From: Fibrobacterota bacterium
GTDB lineage: Bacteria > Fibrobacterota > Fibrobacteria > UBA11236
Reading direction: 5' to 3'
Length of the DNA stretch: 64,000 nucleotides
Assembly (NCBI GenBank): GCA_028287465.1
Contig: JAQBPO010000062.1
Location: 1 to 64,000 of the forward strand
The position numbers and the translations under genes were made by a program. Under the pieces are notes generated by a model, which saw nothing but the letters and a program-made list of their open reading frames with translations, searched no databases and was not told the origin of the DNA. This document shows positions 62,669 through 64,000 of the stretch, in pieces (position 1 is the first letter of the stretch; each line of letters begins with the position of its first letter).

Positions 62669-64000
62669 ATGATCCGACTTCCCCTTTCCACCTACCGGGT
62701 GCAGTTCACCAAGGATTTCGGCTTCGCCGCGGCGCGGGACATCGTCCCTTACCTTAAGGACCTGGGGATCTCGGACCTTTACGCGTCCCCAATCTTCAAG
62801 GCCAGGGAGGGAAGCACCCATGGCTACGACGTGGTGGACCACAATGCGCCCAATCCGCAATTGGGAACCACGGAGGAAATGGAAAGCCTCTCGCGGGAAC
62901 TTCGGGAGCGGTCCATGGGCTGGCTGCAGGACATCGTGCCCAACCACATGGCCTACCATTCCGACAACCGGCAGTTGATGGACGTTCTGGAGAACGGGCC
63001 CCAGTCCCAATACATCAACTTCTTCGACATCGAATGGAACCACCATGACGAGAGCCTCAAGGGGAAATTGCTGGCCCCCATCCTGGGGGGCTTCTTCGGG
63101 GAATGCCTGGAGAACGGCGACATCACCCTGGAATTCAATGAGCGCGGCCTTTTCATCCGGTACTTCGAGACCCAGTTCCCCTTGCGGATCGATTCCTACG
63201 CGGAGGTCCTCGGCGGCAACCTGGGGGTCCTGCGCAAGCGCATGGACCGCAAGCATCCCGACTACGTGAAGCTCATGGGCGTGTTCTACATCCTCAAGAA
63301 TCTGCCCGAGCGCGACGGGACCGGCGAGCGCGACGATCAGATCCGCTTCATCAAGTCCATGTTGTGGGAACTCTACGAATCCAATCCCGTGGTGCGGATG
63401 TTCATGGACGAGAACGTACGCACGCTGAACGGCTCGAAGGGGAACCCCGGCAGCTTCAAGAAGCTCTCCACCCTGTTGTCCCAGCAGTATTACCGTCTGG
63501 CCTTCTGGCGGGTGGGCGTCGAGGAGGTCAATTACCGCCGCTTCTTCGCCGTCAACGATCTCATCTCCCTGCGGGTGGAGGATCGCGAGGTCTTCGATCG
63601 CGTCCACCACCTGCCGTTCCGGCTCCTGAGTTCCGGGATCATCACCGGCCTGCGCGTGGATCATATCGACGGCCTGTACAATCCCCAGCAATACCTGCAG
63701 CGCCTGCGGGAAGGGGCCCCGGAGGCCTTCGTGGTGGTGGAGAAGATCCTGGCCGCGGGCGAACCGCTCAAGCCCAATTGGCCCATCCAGGGCACCACGG
63801 GGTACGAATACCTGAACGCCGCCAACGCCCTGTTCTGCATGTCCGCCAATGCCGATCGCATGGACGCGGCCTACCGAAATTTCACCGGCATCCAGACCTC
63901 CTGCGGCACCATGGCCAACGACGACAAGCGGCTGCTGATCGAAAAGGATCTCTACGGCGGCCTGGAGAACCTGGTGTACCAGCTCAAGGCCATCGCCAGC
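62669..64000 (+). CDS. treY: Malto-oligosyltrehalose synthase, partial (3' end outside window)
   Basis: The first 444 codons are present; the gene runs off the window. Converts the reducing end of maltodextrins to an alpha,alpha-1,1 linkage for trehalose formation in the cytoplasm. GH13 family features are diagnostic: STYRVQFTKDFGF, DLYASPIFKAREGSTHGYDV, DIVPNHMAYHS, RVDHIDGLYNP (nucleophile Asp) and FVVVEKILAAGE (acid Glu). Start ATG 62669 has AAAGG five bases upstream. The ~200 nt before it show no clear promoter. Confidence 0.94.
   Translation, partial: MIRLPLSTYRVQFTKDFGFAAARDIVPYLKDLGISDLYASPIFKAREGSTHGYDVVDHNAPNPQLGTTEEMESLSRELRERSMGWLQDIVPNHMAYHSDNRQLMDVLENGPQSQYINFFDIEWNHHDESLKGKLLAPILGGFFGECLENGDITLEFNERGLFIRYFETQFPLRIDSYAEVLGGNLGVLRKRMDRKHPDYVKLMGVFYILKNLPERDGTGERDDQIRFIKSMLWELYESNPVVRMFMDENVRTLNGSKGNPGSFKKLSTLLSQQYYRLAFWRVGVEEVNYRRFFAVNDLISLRVEDREVFDRVHHLPFRLLSSGIITGLRVDHIDGLYNPQQYLQRLREGAPEAFVVVEKILAAGEPLKPNWPIQGTTGYEYLNAANALFCMSANADRMDAAYRNFTGIQTSCGTMANDDKRLLIEKDLYGGLENLVYQLKAIAS

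Noticed and set aside
1-64000. CRISPR arrays, insertion sequences, prophage or integrase genes
   Set aside because: No regularly spaced direct repeats, transposase, integrase or phage structural genes were seen anywhere in the window.

Overview
The window is high-GC and almost fully coding. It most likely comes from a free-living, chitin-degrading member of the Fibrobacterota. The evidence is a fibro-slime domain protein (18425-22018), a TIGR02147/DUF4423 regulator (30306-31133), several secreted proteins with T9SS-tail-like modules, and C-terminal modules shared between large secreted proteins. A complete glyoxylate shunt (malate synthase and isocitrate lyase) suggests growth on acetate or C2 units, and so possibly an aerobic or facultative lifestyle; that last step is inference.

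Layout. 1-5.6 kb: tRNA-Ala(CGC), an OmpA/TSP3 outer-membrane protein, a secreted beta-propeller protein, an SDR oxidoreductase and a small acidic protein. 5.6-12.4 kb (minus): an overlapping three-gene amidoligase-type cluster (transglutaminase-DUF2126, ATP-grasp-alpha-E fusion, transglutaminase). 12.7-13.8 kb: a secreted carbohydrate-binding-like protein. 14.3-30.1 kb: two operons encoding three very large secreted proteins that share a C-terminal module, plus a NagB/PIG-L fusion; a degenerate HD-GYP gene lies between them on the minus strand. 30.2-38.4 kb: the TIGR02147 regulator, a lipoprotein and a five-gene oligopeptide-type ABC importer. 38.6-47.4 kb: a GH43-like enzyme, a GNAT enzyme, aceB-aceA, a cytoplasmic GH18, a broken RmlD-like remnant and an orphan PAS/GAF sensor. 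47.4-62.5 kb: a GH18 gene (minus), a six-gene operon (two carbohydrate-binding-like secreted proteins, three outer-membrane barrels, a cytoplasmic GH20), then two secreted GH18 chitinases. 62.7 kb to the end: the start of treY.

Main discovery. Five transcription units carry the same 67-bp promoter cassette with invariant spacing: palindrome TGGTGAA-N6-TTCATCA, exactly 18 bp, a TGGACA-like -35, exactly 17 bp, and a TAGGTT/TAGTTT/TAAGTT -10. The copies start at 14261, 23625, 30232, 48772 and 59773. The palindrome is centred about 63 bp upstream of the predicted transcription start, a class-I activator position. One copy lies directly in front of the TIGR02147 gene, which then appears to be leaderless with a GTG start. 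I infer a chitin-utilisation regulon controlled by this TIGR02147 protein.

Proposed working model (inference from gene content). Secreted GH18 chitinases and large CHB_HEX/fibro-slime proteins attack and bind chitin. The CBM-like proteins and three outer-membrane barrels of the 48.9-57.7 kb operon bind and import oligomers, in a role like SusCD but with unrelated proteins. The peptide-type ABC system, comparable to the Vibrio chitobiose importer, moves them into the cytoplasm. Cytoplasmic GH20 and GH18 release GlcNAc, and the NagB/PIG-L fusion handles deacetylation and deamination. No GlcNAc kinase or canonical nagA is visible in the window.
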